From the NCBI RefSeq assembly GCF_016862955.1, contig NZ_BONY01000006.1, positions 62,001 through 126,000 on the forward strand: a stretch of 64,000 bases of DNA. The letters are read 5' to 3'. The notes under the pieces are model-generated. The model was not told the origin of the DNA, did no database searches, and saw only the letters and a program-made list of their open reading frames with translations. The position numbers were made by a program, and so were the translations under genes. Of the stretch, positions 39,892 through 48,911 are shown one piece after another. Origin of the DNA: Rhizocola hellebori. GTDB taxonomy: Bacteria > Actinomycetota > Actinomycetes > Mycobacteriales > Micromonosporaceae. Numbering within the stretch: position 1 is the first letter of the stretch; every line of letters starts with the position of its first letter.

Positions 39892-41118
39892 TTAGGCCGG
39901 AAGGTTGAACTGCTGGTTGGCGCTGCCGGCGCAGTCCCAGATCTGCAGGCGCGTGCCGTCTGCTGAGCTGTTGCCGGTGGCGTCAAGGCATCTGCCGGAC
40001 TGCGGGTTCCGCAGGGTTCGGTTCGCTTGGTATTGCCATACCTGCGCGCCGGTCCCATTGCAGTCCCACAGCTGAACTTTCGTGCCGTTGGCCGTGCCGC
40101 CGCTGGTGATGTCCATGCACTTGCCCAGGGCGCGGATGGTGCCGTCGGTGCCGATCGTCCAGTTTTGGGCGCCGGTGCCGTTGCACGTCCACAGCTGGAT
40201 GGCCGTGCCGTTGGCCGTACCGGATCCCGAGACGTCGACACACTTGTTGGCCAGACCCACGATCGGGCCGACCCGGCCGCCGCCTCCGCCGCCATCGGTC
40301 CACGCGTAGACGCGCAGATAGTCGATGGCCATCGTCTGCGGGTAGGTCGACGAGCCGTCGGGCGAACCGGGCCAGGTCCCGCCGACCGCCACGTTCAGGA
40401 TGATGAAGAACGGGTGGTCGAAGACCCACGGGTTGCCGTTGGTCTGTGCGGAGGTCTTCGTCTGGTAGGCCACGCCATCGACGTACCAGGTGACGAAGGT
40501 TGGGCCCCAGTCGACGGCGAAGGTGTGGAACCCGTTGGCGAACGGGCTGCCGATGCCGTACTGGCCCGTCAGCGGGTTGCCGCCGGAATAGCCCGGCCCG
40601 TGCAGGCTGCCGTGCACCGTGTTCGGCTCGCGGCCGATGTTCTCCATGATGTCGATCTCGCCGCTGTTGGGCCAGCCGACCGAACCGATGTTGTCGCCCA
40701 GCATCCAGAACGCGGGCCAGATGCCTTGCCCGCGCGGGATTCGCATCCGCGCTTCGAAGCGGCCGTAGCGTTGCGTGAACTTGCCCTGGGTCTTGATGCG
40801 TGCCGACGTGTACTGGCACGGGCCGTACCAGCAGTTCAAGCCGGCGTTTTCGCGGCGGGCGGTGATGACGAGGTTGCCCGCGCCATCGTGGGCGACGTTG
40901 TTGGTGCTGGACGTGTCGTACTCCAGCTGCTGATTACCCCAGCCCCCGCCGCCGACGTCGTAAGCCCAGCGTCCGGAGTTGGGTGGGGTCCCGGCGCCCG
41001 CGTTGAACTCGTCGGACCAGGTGAGTCCGCCGATCGCCGCGGCCGCCGGGGCTGCTGCCTGCGTCACCGCGAGCGGTATCGCGAGCACCAGCACCCCGAG
41101 GAGGGAGCGGATTTTCAT
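39892..41118 (-). CDS. Secreted GH16 beta-glucanase with ricin-type lectin (CBM13)
   Basis: The 408-residue protein has a signal peptide (cleavage near Ala28), a GH16 domain (residues 30-272) with the catalytic motif EIDIME (Glu154 nucleophile, Glu159 acid/base), a Gly-rich linker and a C-terminal ricin B-type lectin (residues 280-408) with three QxW-like repeats. It should cut beta-1,3-glucans such as laminarin. The lectin is about 90 percent identical to that of the GH18 enzyme. ATG 41118 is two bases after the GH3 stop, so both are in one operon. Confidence 0.94.
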   Translation of the reverse strand: MKIRSLLGVLVLAIPLAVTQAAAPAAAAIGGLTWSDEFNAGAGTPPNSGRWAYDVGGGGWGNQQLEYDTSSTNNVAHDGAGNLVITARRENAGLNCWYGPCQYTSARIKTQGKFTQRYGRFEARMRIPRGQGIWPAFWMLGDNIGSVGWPNSGEIDIMENIGREPNTVHGSLHGPGYSGGNPLTGQYGIGSPFANGFHTFAVDWGPTFVTWYVDGVAYQTKTSAQTNGNPWVFDHPFFIILNVAVGGTWPGSPDGSSTYPQTMAIDYLRVYAWTDGGGGGGRVGPIVGLANKCVDVSGSGTANGTAIQLWTCNGTGAQNWTIGTDGTIRALGKCMDITSGGTANGTKVQLWDCNGTGAQVWQYQANRTLRNPQSGRCLDATGNSSADGTRLQIWDCAGSANQQFNLPA

Positions 41119-41120
41119 GG

Positions 41121-43613
41121 TTATTCCTTTCCTGCCACCCGCGCCAGGAGCGTGACGGCGGTTGCGGGATCATCGCTGAGCGAAGCGCGATCGGCTTCGG
41201 CGAAGAGCTTTGCCCAGCCAGAGGGCGCCTGGCCGGACAGCACGGCTTGCTCAGCAGCGTCGCGGGCGTCGTCGCCCACGGCGTGGTGTCCTCCCGTCCG
41301 CAACCCCCACCCGAAGGGGAACAGCGGATCGTAGGACGCGTCGCCGACGTTGATGGGAACCTGGGCCACGGAACGAGGCCAGGTCATGGAAAGCCGGCCG
41401 GTCAACGGACGCCGGCCGAAGAGCACGTCGGCCACGCCGGCGCCCTCGCTGCCCGGAAGCCATGAGGCCACGAGCGCGTCAATCTGTCCAATTTGGTCGG
41501 TCAGCACCTGCGGGCGGCCGGAGACCACGAGCACCACGCACCTGCTCACCGCGCCGCACACCCGATCGATGACCGCCTTGTCGCCGGCCTGAAGCGACAA
41601 CGACTTCTCCTCCAGTTGCTCCGGCGTGCAGAAGCCGCATTCGGGGCCGGAAACGTCGCCGAAGCCCTCGGCGTATGGCGTCTCACCGACCACCACCACG
41701 CCGATGTCGCCGGCCGATATCGGGGCCGAGGCGTCCGCGCTGTAGGTCACGGTCGCACTTGGGGCCACCTGCCTAATACCTTCCAATATGGTGGTACCGA
41801 CAGTGGGGTCCCCGGAGACACCCTGCCACTGGATGGTCCAGCCGCCGGTCTGGTTGCCCAGGTTGTCGGCGTTGCGGCCGGCCACGTAGAGATGGGCGTT
41901 GCGCGACAACGGAAGCAGCCCGCCGCTGTTCTTCAGCAGCACCTGTGATTTGGCGACCGCTTCGCGGGCCAGGGCGCGATGCGCGGCGCTGCCGACCTCG
42001 CCCACCTTGTCCGTCGGCGCGAACGGCCGCTCGAACAGGCCCAGTTCGAACTTCTTGCGCAGGATCCGGCGCACCGCGTCGTCGATACGCGACTGGCTCA
42101 CCCGGCCCGCCTGCACCTCGGCCAGGAGCAGATCCTCGAACTGCTTGGCGGTGTTGGGCTCCATGAACATGTCGGTGCCGGCGTTCACGCCCACCCTTAC
42201 CTTGTAAGCGGTCAGGCCACCGTTGGTGGGCTCGGCCGGGTCGGGGATCTGGTGGATGCCCTCCCAGTCGGAGATGACGAAGCCGCGGAAGTTGGTGCGG
42301 TCCTTGAGCAGATCGGTGATGAGCTCACGGTTGGCGTGCATCTTGGTGGGGTTGCCCACGCCGTCCTCGGTCCAGTCGATGCTGGAGAAGGAGGGCATGA
42401 CGCTGCCCACCTTGTGCTCCTTGATGGCCGGCGGGTAGGGCGAGAAGTCCAGGCGAGCGAAGTCCTGACGGCTCGTCACGGTGATGCCCTGATCGATGGT
42501 GTAGCGCTGCTCGTACCATGGCCGGCCGACGTTGAACTCTGCCGCGGCGGTGTCGAACTCGGTGTCGCCGTCGCCCGCGTAGTGCTTGGCGGTGGCCAGG
42601 ACGCGGCTCGGGTCGCCCAGGCGGCCCTGCATTCCGTCGATGATGGATGCCAGCTTGATGGCCACCGACGGATCCTCGCTCAGGCTCTCATAGGTGCGGC
42701 CCCAGCGTTCGTCGCGCGAGATGCAGATGCAGGGCGAGAAGTCCCAAGGAATTCCGGTGGCGCGCACCTCGGCCGCGGTCGCCTCGCCGATCTGCTCCAT
42801 CAGTTTCGGGTCGCGGGTTGCGCCCAGGCCGATGTTGTGCGGGAAAATCGTTGCGCCGTATACGTTTCCATGCCCGTGTACGGCGTCGATGCCATAGATC
42901 ATCGGGATCTGCAGCCGGGTGCTCATCGCCTCGGCCTGGAACCGGTTGACCATAGTCAGCCAGGCTTCGGGGGTGTTGGTGGGCGGGGTGGAGCCGCCGC
43001 CGGAGAGCACCGAGCCCAGCATCCACTGCTCGATGAGGTCGGGGTTGTCGAAGACCATGCCCCGCTCGGCCTGTGTCATCTGGCCGATCTTCTCCTGCAG
43101 CGTCATCCGGCGCACCAGGTCGGCCACCCGCCACTCGACGGGAAGGCGAGAGTTGAGATAGGCCATGCCGTTGGCGTTGATGACGACCGAGGCCGGTTTG
43201 GCGGTGGCCGGGGTGAAGGTGAGCGGAATTGTTTCGGCCGTCTCGATCTGGCCGTCCCGGCGCAGCGCGACCTCGAACCATTTCGTGGTGCCCGATGGTG
43301 TTCCGGCGGCGAAGGTCAGCTGGCCCGAGGCCGGCGTGTAGTCGGCGCCGGAGACCGCGCTGCCGTCGCCGGTCGCATAGGCAACGGTTTCGGCGACGGC
43401 CAGCGCCTGGCCGTCCCCGGTGGTGACGGTGACTCCGACGCGGGCCGAGCCACCCTCGGTGCCAAAGTAGGTGACTTGGTTGGTAGCCACCGTGATCTCA
43501 GGTTGAGCCGCAGACGCCTGCCCCGGTAACAGCGCGGCGACGAGCGCGCCGGCGCAGACGCCGGCCAGCACGCGCGGCGTCCGCCACCCGTGGCTCGCAG
43601 TGCGGATATCCAT
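41121..43613 (-). CDS. Secreted GH3 beta-glucosidase with Calx-beta domain
   Basis: The 830-residue protein has a signal peptide, a Calx-beta-like domain (residues 38-140; GGSARVGVTVTTGDG) and a GH3 catalytic domain with KHYAGDGDTEFD and nucleophile Asp449 in GFVISDWEGI. It probably removes glucose from oligoglucosides released by the neighbouring GH16 and GH18 enzymes. ATG 43613 is chosen because GGAGG lies upstream; a longer ATG at 43694 adds a non-signal leader. It is the first gene of the GH3-GH16 operon. Confidence 0.93.
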   Translation of the reverse strand: MDIRTASHGWRTPRVLAGVCAGALVAALLPGQASAAQPEITVATNQVTYFGTEGGSARVGVTVTTGDGQALAVAETVAYATGDGSAVSGADYTPASGQLTFAAGTPSGTTKWFEVALRRDGQIETAETIPLTFTPATAKPASVVINANGMAYLNSRLPVEWRVADLVRRMTLQEKIGQMTQAERGMVFDNPDLIEQWMLGSVLSGGGSTPPTNTPEAWLTMVNRFQAEAMSTRLQIPMIYGIDAVHGHGNVYGATIFPHNIGLGATRDPKLMEQIGEATAAEVRATGIPWDFSPCICISRDERWGRTYESLSEDPSVAIKLASIIDGMQGRLGDPSRVLATAKHYAGDGDTEFDTAAAEFNVGRPWYEQRYTIDQGITVTSRQDFARLDFSPYPPAIKEHKVGSVMPSFSSIDWTEDGVGNPTKMHANRELITDLLKDRTNFRGFVISDWEGIHQIPDPAEPTNGGLTAYKVRVGVNAGTDMFMEPNTAKQFEDLLLAEVQAGRVSQSRIDDAVRRILRKKFELGLFERPFAPTDKVGEVGSAAHRALAREAVAKSQVLLKNSGGLLPLSRNAHLYVAGRNADNLGNQTGGWTIQWQGVSGDPTVGTTILEGIRQVAPSATVTYSADASAPISAGDIGVVVVGETPYAEGFGDVSGPECGFCTPEQLEEKSLSLQAGDKAVIDRVCGAVSRCVVLVVSGRPQVLTDQIGQIDALVASWLPGSEGAGVADVLFGRRPLTGRLSMTWPRSVAQVPINVGDASYDPLFPFGWGLRTGGHHAVGDDARDAAEQAVLSGQAPSGWAKLFAEADRASLSDDPATAVTLLARVAGKE

Positions 43614-43786
43614 TGCAGAGTCCTCCTGTCGTAGCGCGGATGGGGCGGCTGCGTGCGGAGCGCGCGGGAGCATAAGGTCAGCGCCCATCCGCAAGGAATC
43701 GATCCCAACCTATTGTCAAGTTCGTACATAAGTCAATGTAAGGCGCAGAAAAAGTAATGCCAGGTAAAGGCTTGCAGGTCAAAGGA

Positions 43787-43798
43787 GAGAGCGCTCCC
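43787..43798. promoter_or_regulatory. LacI-type palindrome upstream of GH18 gene
   Basis: GAGAGCGCTCCC contains the perfect core GAGCGCTC (43789-43796) with one mismatched and one matched outer pair. It resembles the CebR-type box TGGGAGCGCTCCCA of LacI-family cellulose-utilisation repressors. It lies between the divergent GH3 and GH18 genes, 174 bases upstream of GH3 and 82 bases upstream of GH18. Confidence 0.5.
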
Positions 43799-43825
43799 TT
43801 CAAGACTTTTATTGACTCTAATAAT

Positions 43826-43842
43826 AAGGTTTCTTAAACTTT
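43826..43842. promoter_or_regulatory. ROK-type (XylR/NagC-like) palindrome candidate
   Basis: AAgGTTT-CTT-AAACtTT is a near-palindrome in the AT-rich leader of the GH18 gene. Its core GTTT-N3-AAAC is reminiscent of XylR-type sites, and the nearest ROK regulator gene is 3 kb downstream. The link is speculative. Confidence 0.4.
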
Positions 43843-43879
43843 ACCATCCATGGAAATATCCCACTGGAAGGATCCCTCA

Positions 43880-45277
43880 ATGTCAGCAAGCCCCGCTCAG
43901 CCGCGTCAGCGGCGTCCCCGCTGGGCTACCGCCGTGCTGGCTCTGATCACCGCCACCACCGGCTCGGTAGCAGCCCTCGCTACAGCCACCCCCGCCCAGG
44001 CCGTCGTGCTTCCCAACGGCTTCAAGAACGTTGGCTACATGCCGTCCTGGGCGGGCAGCGTCAACAGCATCCAGTACAGCAAAGTCACCCACATCAACTA
44101 CTCGTTCATCCTGCCCAACGCCAACGGCACACTGCAGGGCCTGGACAACCCGTCCAAGCTCTCGTCGCTGGTCTCGCTGGGCCACGCCAACAACGTGCGC
44201 GTGCTGATCGCGGTCGGCGGCTGGAACGACGGCAACGACTCGGCCTTCGAAGCGTTGGCCGGCAACGCCACCGCCCGCACCACGTTCGTCAACGCATTGG
44301 TCAACCTCGTGAACCAGTACGGGTTGGACGGTGTCGACATCGACTGGGAGTACCCGGACCCAGGCACGTCAGGCAACAACTACACCGCCATGATGCAGCA
44401 GCTCAGCACCGCCATGCACAGCCGGGGCAAGCTGCTCACGGCCGCTGTCGTCTCCGGTGGCGGGACGGCGAACGGCATCCAGCCCGCGGTCTTCTCCGCC
44501 GTGGACTGGCTGAACATCATGACCTACGACGGCGGCAGCCCGCACGCCAACTACCAGTGGACGATCGACAACATCAACTTCTGGAAGAGCCGCGGGTTGC
44601 CGGCCAGCAAGGCTGTGGTGGGTGTGCCGTTCTACAGCCGTCCCGGCGGCGTTCCCTACGCCACCCTGGTCGCGGCCGACCCGGCCAACGCCAACCGTGA
44701 CTGCACCACCTACCAGGGCGCACAGCAGTGCTACAACGGGCTGCCCACCATCAGGTCCAAGACGACGTGGGCCAAGGCCAACGCCGGCGGCATGATGAAC
44801 TGGGAGTTGTCCAACGACACCAACACGTCCACGTCGCTCGTCAGCGCCATTTTCGAGACCGTGATGGGCGGCGGCGGCCCTGGGCCCGGCCCGGGTGCCG
44901 GCGCCATCACCGGCTACGGCGGCAAGTGCATCGACGTGTCGGCGGCCAGCACTGCCAACGGCACCGCGATCCAGTTGTGGACCTGCAACGGCACCACCGC
45001 TCAGAGCTGGACGGTGGGCACCGACGGCACCATCCGCGCGCTGGGCAAGTGCATGGACATCACCAGCGCCGGCACCGCCAACGGCACCAAGATTCAGCTA
45101 TGGGACTGCAATGGGACCGGAGCCCAGGTCTGGCAGTACCAAAGCAACCGCACCCTGCGAAACCCGCTTTCCGGTAGGTGTCTGGACGCGACCGGGCCCA
45201 GTAGCGCAGACGGTACCCGCCTGCAGATCTGGGACTGTGCCGGCAGCGCCAACCAGCAATGGACGCTTCCCGCCTGA
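43880..45277 (+). CDS. Secreted GH18 chitinase with ricin-type lectin (CBM13)
   Basis: The 465-residue protein has a signal peptide (cleavage near Ala41), a GH18 domain with SxGG-like RVLIAVGGW and catalytic DGVDIDWE (residues 150-157, Glu157 the acid), a Gly/Pro linker (GGGGPGPGPGAG) and a C-terminal ricin B-type lectin. It should hydrolyse chitin. The ATG at 43880 has GGAAGGA upstream; an ATG at 43850 lacks one. It diverges from the GH3-GH16 operon and shares its regulatory region. Confidence 0.95.
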   Translation: MSASPAQPRQRRPRWATAVLALITATTGSVAALATATPAQAVVLPNGFKNVGYMPSWAGSVNSIQYSKVTHINYSFILPNANGTLQGLDNPSKLSSLVSLGHANNVRVLIAVGGWNDGNDSAFEALAGNATARTTFVNALVNLVNQYGLDGVDIDWEYPDPGTSGNNYTAMMQQLSTAMHSRGKLLTAAVVSGGGTANGIQPAVFSAVDWLNIMTYDGGSPHANYQWTIDNINFWKSRGLPASKAVVGVPFYSRPGGVPYATLVAADPANANRDCTTYQGAQQCYNGLPTIRSKTTWAKANAGGMMNWELSNDTNTSTSLVSAIFETVMGGGGPGPGPGAGAITGYGGKCIDVSAASTANGTAIQLWTCNGTTAQSWTVGTDGTIRALGKCMDITSAGTANGTKIQLWDCNGTGAQVWQYQSNRTLRNPLSGRCLDATGPSSADGTRLQIWDCAGSANQQWTLPA

Positions 45278-45290
45278 CGACCGCATCAGG

Positions 45291-45328
45291 CCGGCCGGGC
45301 CCTCTCCCATGGGAAGGGGCCCGGCCGG
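45291..45328. terminator. Bidirectional terminator between GH18 and DUF305 genes
   Basis: CCGGCCGGGCCC-TCTCCC at 45291-45308 pairs with GGGAAG-GGGCCCGGCCGG at 45311-45328. Twelve perfect GC pairs plus a three-pair top give a very stable hairpin between convergent stops at 45277 and 45329. Confidence 0.85.
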
Positions 45329-45901
45329 TTAGGCGGCCATCTTCAGCATCATCTCTATCTGCGCGCGCCGCGACTGGTCTACGCGATGGGCCAGCTGGAC
45401 CGCGGCCGGGCTGACCCCACCACGGATCTCCATCCGGGCGAACTCCACCGCCTGATGCTGGTGGCCGATGAACAGGTTCAGGAATGTCTTGTCAAAGGTC
45501 GTGGCGGGCGAATCCTTGAGCGCCTTGAGTTCCGCTTCGCCCGTGGCGGGCATGCCGGCGTGTTCGGAGTGGGCCTCGGGCATGCTGGGCGCGACCGTGG
45601 GCTGATCCCAGTTGCGCAGCCAGTCGAGCATGGACTTGACCTCATCGGCCTGGGTCACCTCGACCGCCGCGGCCAGGGTCTTGAGCTCCTTGCTCGCCGT
45701 GCGCTCCTGGACCAGGCGCAGCATCGCGGTGGCGGGGGCGTTGTGTTCCACCATCATCTGCACGAACATCACGTCGGTGGCGTTGAACTGTCCATTGTCG
45801 ACAGCCGGGCTCACCACGGCGGGCTGGCCGGTCGGGCCCCGGCTGTCACACCCGGCGAGGGCCAGCAGCACGGCCGCGGCCAGCATCGAGCGTCGCAACA
45901 T
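45329..45901 (-). CDS. DUF305 lipoprotein
   Basis: The 190-residue protein has a lipoprotein signal with lipobox LAGC (Cys18) and the DUF305 helical domain with FVQMMVEHN, EVKSMLDWLRNW and NLFIGHQHQAVEFARMEI. These Met/His motifs suggest copper or other metal binding, which is inferred. ATG 45901 is fixed by GGAGAT and the signal peptide; the longer reading to 46063 is noise. The 180-base stretch upstream contains long direct repeats. Confidence 0.85.
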   Translation of the reverse strand: MLRRSMLAAAVLLALAGCDSRGPTGQPAVVSPAVDNGQFNATDVMFVQMMVEHNAPATAMLRLVQERTASKELKTLAAAVEVTQADEVKSMLDWLRNWDQPTVAPSMPEAHSEHAGMPATGEAELKALKDSPATTFDKTFLNLFIGHQHQAVEFARMEIRGGVSPAAVQLAHRVDQSRRAQIEMMLKMAA

Positions 45902-45922
45902 CGCGTATCTCCTTGCGGACAA

Positions 45923-46055
45923 GGCGGATCCGCGGTGCGGGTGGCCGCCGGTGAGGTCCTTGGCGGACAGGAGGCGGGTCCGCGCCTGGACCTTGGAGCT
46001 CTCCCTTGGCGGATCCGCGGTGTTGGCGGGCCGCCGGGTGAGGTCCTTGGTCCAA
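45923..46055. repeat. Imperfect direct repeat between DUF305 and LPMO genes
   Basis: A block of about 47 bases at 45923-45969 recurs at 46008-46055, 85 bases apart. It starts with the exact 15-mer GGCGGATCCGCGGTG and contains the exact 14-mer GGTGAGGTCCTTGG in both copies. The stretch is GC-rich and contains no plausible gene; it could be a decayed leader or a regulatory array. Confidence 0.65.
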
Positions 46056-46084
46056 TGCGCCAAGGCGCGGACCCGGGTTTGGTG

Positions 46085-46819
46085 TTAGATCCTGGTCCAC
46101 AACGCCGGAACGTTGGGCGGTTCCCAACCCGGCAGGGAGGTGTGGGCCTGGATGCACCGATAGCTTGCGCCACCATAGGTGACCGTGCTGCCGACCGAGT
46201 AGGCCGTGTTAGGCGCCCACGTCCCACCGGCTGGCGGCGGGCTGCTCGGCGGCGGCGGGCTGTTGGGCGGCGGGCTGCTCGGCGGCGGCGTGGTGGGAGG
46301 TGTTCCGCCCCCGCCTACCTGCAGGTCGACGCAGGAGTAGAACGCCATTGCCGTGTCGTAGATGTTCCACCGCGCCAGCACTTTGATCCGGCCGGTACGG
46401 CCGCCCAGGCTGACATTGTGCGACACCGTGGCCCCGGGCTGGGCGCCGTTGTCGTTGAACACGGCGATGCGGGTGCTGCCGACAAAGTACTCCCAGTTCA
46501 GGGTGCGATGCCGGGCGGTGAGCACCCAGTTGAAGCTGACGTTGTTGCCGACCGAGGTGGCCGGCCAGCCCTTGGATTCGTCGTTCAGCACGGCGAATCG
46601 GCTTCCGCTGCCATTGCACTGCATGGAACCCTTTGGCGCCTCCACGCTTTGGGGCTCGTAGATGATGTCGCCACAGTTGGCGACCCGGCCCTGCGCACAC
46701 ATCGCCTGCCTGCTGGGCGGCGATGAGATGTATCCGTGCGCCTGGGCTTCGGTGGCCACCAGGAACGAACCCAGGATTGCTGCCACCGACACGATGGGAA
46801 TGGTTACCCGTCTTCGCAT
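46085..46819 (-). CDS. Lytic chitin monooxygenase (AA10) with CBM5/12
   Basis: The 244-residue protein has a signal peptide whose cleavage exposes His28 (AQA|HGYISSPPSR). With His104 (TARHRTLNWEYF) it forms the copper His-brace of AA10 LPMOs. The linker is Pro/Ser-rich, and a C-terminal CBM5/12 (residues 198-244; WAPNTAYSVGSTVTYGG, WEPPNVPALW) binds chitin. It oxidatively cleaves crystalline chitin, helping the GH18 enzyme. It diverges from the ROK regulator gene with repeats in between. Confidence 0.95.
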   Translation of the reverse strand: MRRRVTIPIVSVAAILGSFLVATEAQAHGYISSPPSRQAMCAQGRVANCGDIIYEPQSVEAPKGSMQCNGSGSRFAVLNDESKGWPATSVGNNVSFNWVLTARHRTLNWEYFVGSTRIAVFNDNGAQPGATVSHNVSLGGRTGRIKVLARWNIYDTAMAFYSCVDLQVGGGGTPPTTPPPSSPPPNSPPPPSSPPPAGGTWAPNTAYSVGSTVTYGGASYRCIQAHTSLPGWEPPNVPALWTRI

Positions 46820-46876
46820 GGGCTACTCCTCGCTTCTCGACGCGGGATGTAGTGATGGATGTAGACGAATATTAAA

Positions 46877-46902
46877 GTAAGTAGTCGTTACAGTAAATAG
46901 TC
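46877..46902. promoter_or_regulatory. Direct repeats between LPMO and ROK genes
   Basis: GTAAGTAGTC at 46877-46886 and GTAAATAGTC at 46893-46902 are direct repeats 16 bases apart. They are central in the 138-base AT-rich divergent intergenic region and are candidate operator half-sites for the ROK protein. Confidence 0.5.
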
Positions 46903-46957
46903 TTAACGAAAGCTTCAGGTGGCACCTTTTTCGGGACTTATTTTGTAATCTAAATAG

Positions 46958-48181
46958 ATGGATCGGCAGTCAGGAGCAAGACGGGCGACTGTTCGCGACA
47001 TGCGCCGGAGCAATCGCGCCATGGTGCTGTCACGGATCTATTTGGATGGTCCGCTCAGCCGCCATGAGCTGACCCAGCTGACCTCGCTGTCGCCGGCCAG
47101 CGTCAGCACCCTCGTCGCCGAGTTTCTGGAAGAGGGCCTCGTCGAGGAGGCCGGCTCGGTCGAGTCCGACGGTGGCCGCCCGCGCGTGCTGCTGCGCCAG
47201 AGCCCCGGCTTCGGCCACGTCATCGGCGTCGACGTGGGGGAGACGCGGGTGTCGGTGGAGCTTTTCGACATGGCCATGGCCGCACTGGCCAAGGCGGAAT
47301 ATCCGATCGAGCGGGCCACCCTCACCCCGGATCGGATGACCGCTCACGTGCTGGCCGGAATCGGCGCGGTGGTAGCGCAGGCCGGGGTCGACGCGGCCCG
47401 GGTGCTGGGCATCGGGGTGGCCGTGCCGGGCGTGGTGGACCAGGGCGAGGACGGGCTGGTCCACGCCCAGTCCCTGGGCTGGGAAGGACTTCCGTTGCGG
47501 GCCATGCTGCGGGAGGAGATCTCGATGCCGATTCACATCGACAACGGCGCGAAAACGTTGGGGCAGGCCGAAATGTGGTTCGGGGCCGGCCGTGGCGCGC
47601 AGCACGCGGTGATCGCGTTGGTCGGTTCCGGCGTTGGCGCTTCCGTGGTCGCCGATGGCGTGAGCTATTTGGGCGCCCGCAGCAGTGCGGGGGAGTGGGG
47701 CCACACCACCATCGTCTACGGCGGAAGGCTGTGCCGGTGCGGAGCGCGCGGCTGTCTGGAAGCCTATGTGGGCGCCGAGGGCATCCTCGATCGGTTCCGC
47801 GAGGCCAACCGCGGCCGGGCAGCGTCCGGAGTGGACGAAGAGTCGGCGATCGGCAACCTGCTGGCCGAGGCCGACGCCGGGTCCTCGCGGGCGGCGCAGG
47901 TGGTGCTCACCGAAACCGCCGGCTATCTCGGGGCCGGCATAGCCACCCTCATCAACCTGTTCAACCCTGAGCGCATCATCCTCGGCGGCTGGGCCGGTCT
48001 CGCCCTGGGCGGGCGGCACCTGCCGCAGATCCGCGCCGCCGCGGCCGAGCATGCGTTGCGGCGGCCCTTCGAACAGGTCTCCATCGAGCTGTGCCGCCTC
48101 GGCCCGGACGCGGTCGCTCTCGGCGCGGCCACCCTGCCCGTCGCCAAGCTCCTCGCCAACGGTGGCCGTCCCCAGCGGTAG
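46958..48181 (+). CDS. ROK family transcriptional regulator
   Basis: The 407-residue protein has a MarR-like winged HTH (residues 10-75; LSRHELTQLTSLSPASVSTLV), the ATP/phosphate motif VIGVDVGETRVSV, the sugar-binding GEWGHTT (His249) and the ROK zinc signature CRCGARGC (Cys259, Cys261, Cys266). It is likely to sense an amino sugar or glucan-derived sugar and control the neighbouring chitin/glucan enzymes. The start is ATG 46958. Confidence 0.94.
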   Translation: MDRQSGARRATVRDMRRSNRAMVLSRIYLDGPLSRHELTQLTSLSPASVSTLVAEFLEEGLVEEAGSVESDGGRPRVLLRQSPGFGHVIGVDVGETRVSVELFDMAMAALAKAEYPIERATLTPDRMTAHVLAGIGAVVAQAGVDAARVLGIGVAVPGVVDQGEDGLVHAQSLGWEGLPLRAMLREEISMPIHIDNGAKTLGQAEMWFGAGRGAQHAVIALVGSGVGASVVADGVSYLGARSSAGEWGHTTIVYGGRLCRCGARGCLEAYVGAEGILDRFREANRGRAASGVDEESAIGNLLAEADAGSSRAAQVVLTETAGYLGAGIATLINLFNPERIILGGWAGLALGGRHLPQIRAAAAEHALRRPFEQVSIELCRLGPDAVALGAATLPVAKLLANGGRPQR

Positions 48182-48254
48182 CGAGCACCGTGCTTGCGCC
48201 GGGATTACGCGCCGGGCAGACTGCCTCCTTTGTGGAATCGACTCGGGGGAAGCA

Positions 48255-48818
48255 ATGACAAGCAGATGGGTGCGCTTCGCGGTGACGGTGGTGACTGCCC
48301 TGGCGATGGCCGGCTGCGCGAGCAAGGCCCGGCCCTCAGAGGTATCGACAACCCCCTTCCCCACGGTGAAAGGGGTTCAGGTGCCCGCGCGGCTCGGCGA
48401 GCGGTCTATCCGAACCGAAGCTGCCCCTCCCTGGGACACCCCTGTCTCCGTGGAGAGCCCTTTTGAAATTGTCACCACGCACGCTTACTACGGAACAGCT
48501 GATCCGGGCGGTGACAGGATGCGTCTGCACGTGCACGTGGCGAAGCGCGTCTTCACCTACGACGAGTTCGAGCTGATCCTTGCCGATGTCGCCGGGTGGC
48601 CTCAAAAAGGTGAGCTGACCGACACCGTGCTGCCCGACCAAGGTGGGCGCGGCGGGAAAGCCAAGTGCGGCATGGTAAAGCTGCCGGATTCCGGGGAGGC
48701 CCTCTGCGGCTGGCAGCTCCCGCATCACATGGTCTTCGTAGCGTGGTACGAGCACACGGTCACCGAGTTGGTGGCGGAGCTACCGGCTATCCGGGACGAG
48801 GTCGAGGTCAGGGCATAG
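48255..48818 (+). CDS. Lipoprotein, paralogue A
   Basis: The 187-residue protein has a lipoprotein signal with lipobox LAMAGC (Cys20). The outer domain ends in KCGMVKLPDSGEALCGWQLPHHMVFVAWYEH, with two cysteines. It is paralogous to the next gene: the C-terminal CG-V-L-CGW-WY-H-ELV-ELAAIR pattern is shared. ATG 48255 follows GGGGGA. The motif AGACTGC-CTTT lies 37 bases upstream of the ATG, and a similar one precedes the next gene. Function unknown. Confidence 0.78.
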   Translation: MTSRWVRFAVTVVTALAMAGCASKARPSEVSTTPFPTVKGVQVPARLGERSIRTEAAPPWDTPVSVESPFEIVTTHAYYGTADPGGDRMRLHVHVAKRVFTYDEFELILADVAGWPQKGELTDTVLPDQGGRGGKAKCGMVKLPDSGEALCGWQLPHHMVFVAWYEHTVTELVAELPAIRDEVEVRA

Positions 48819-48911
48819 GCGGGGCGGTTGTGGCCGTCCGGCCATTGCGGTTGCCGGTGACGCTCGGTAAGACTGCTGTCCTTTGGCCAAATTTCTTTAG
48901 CGGGGGAGAGC

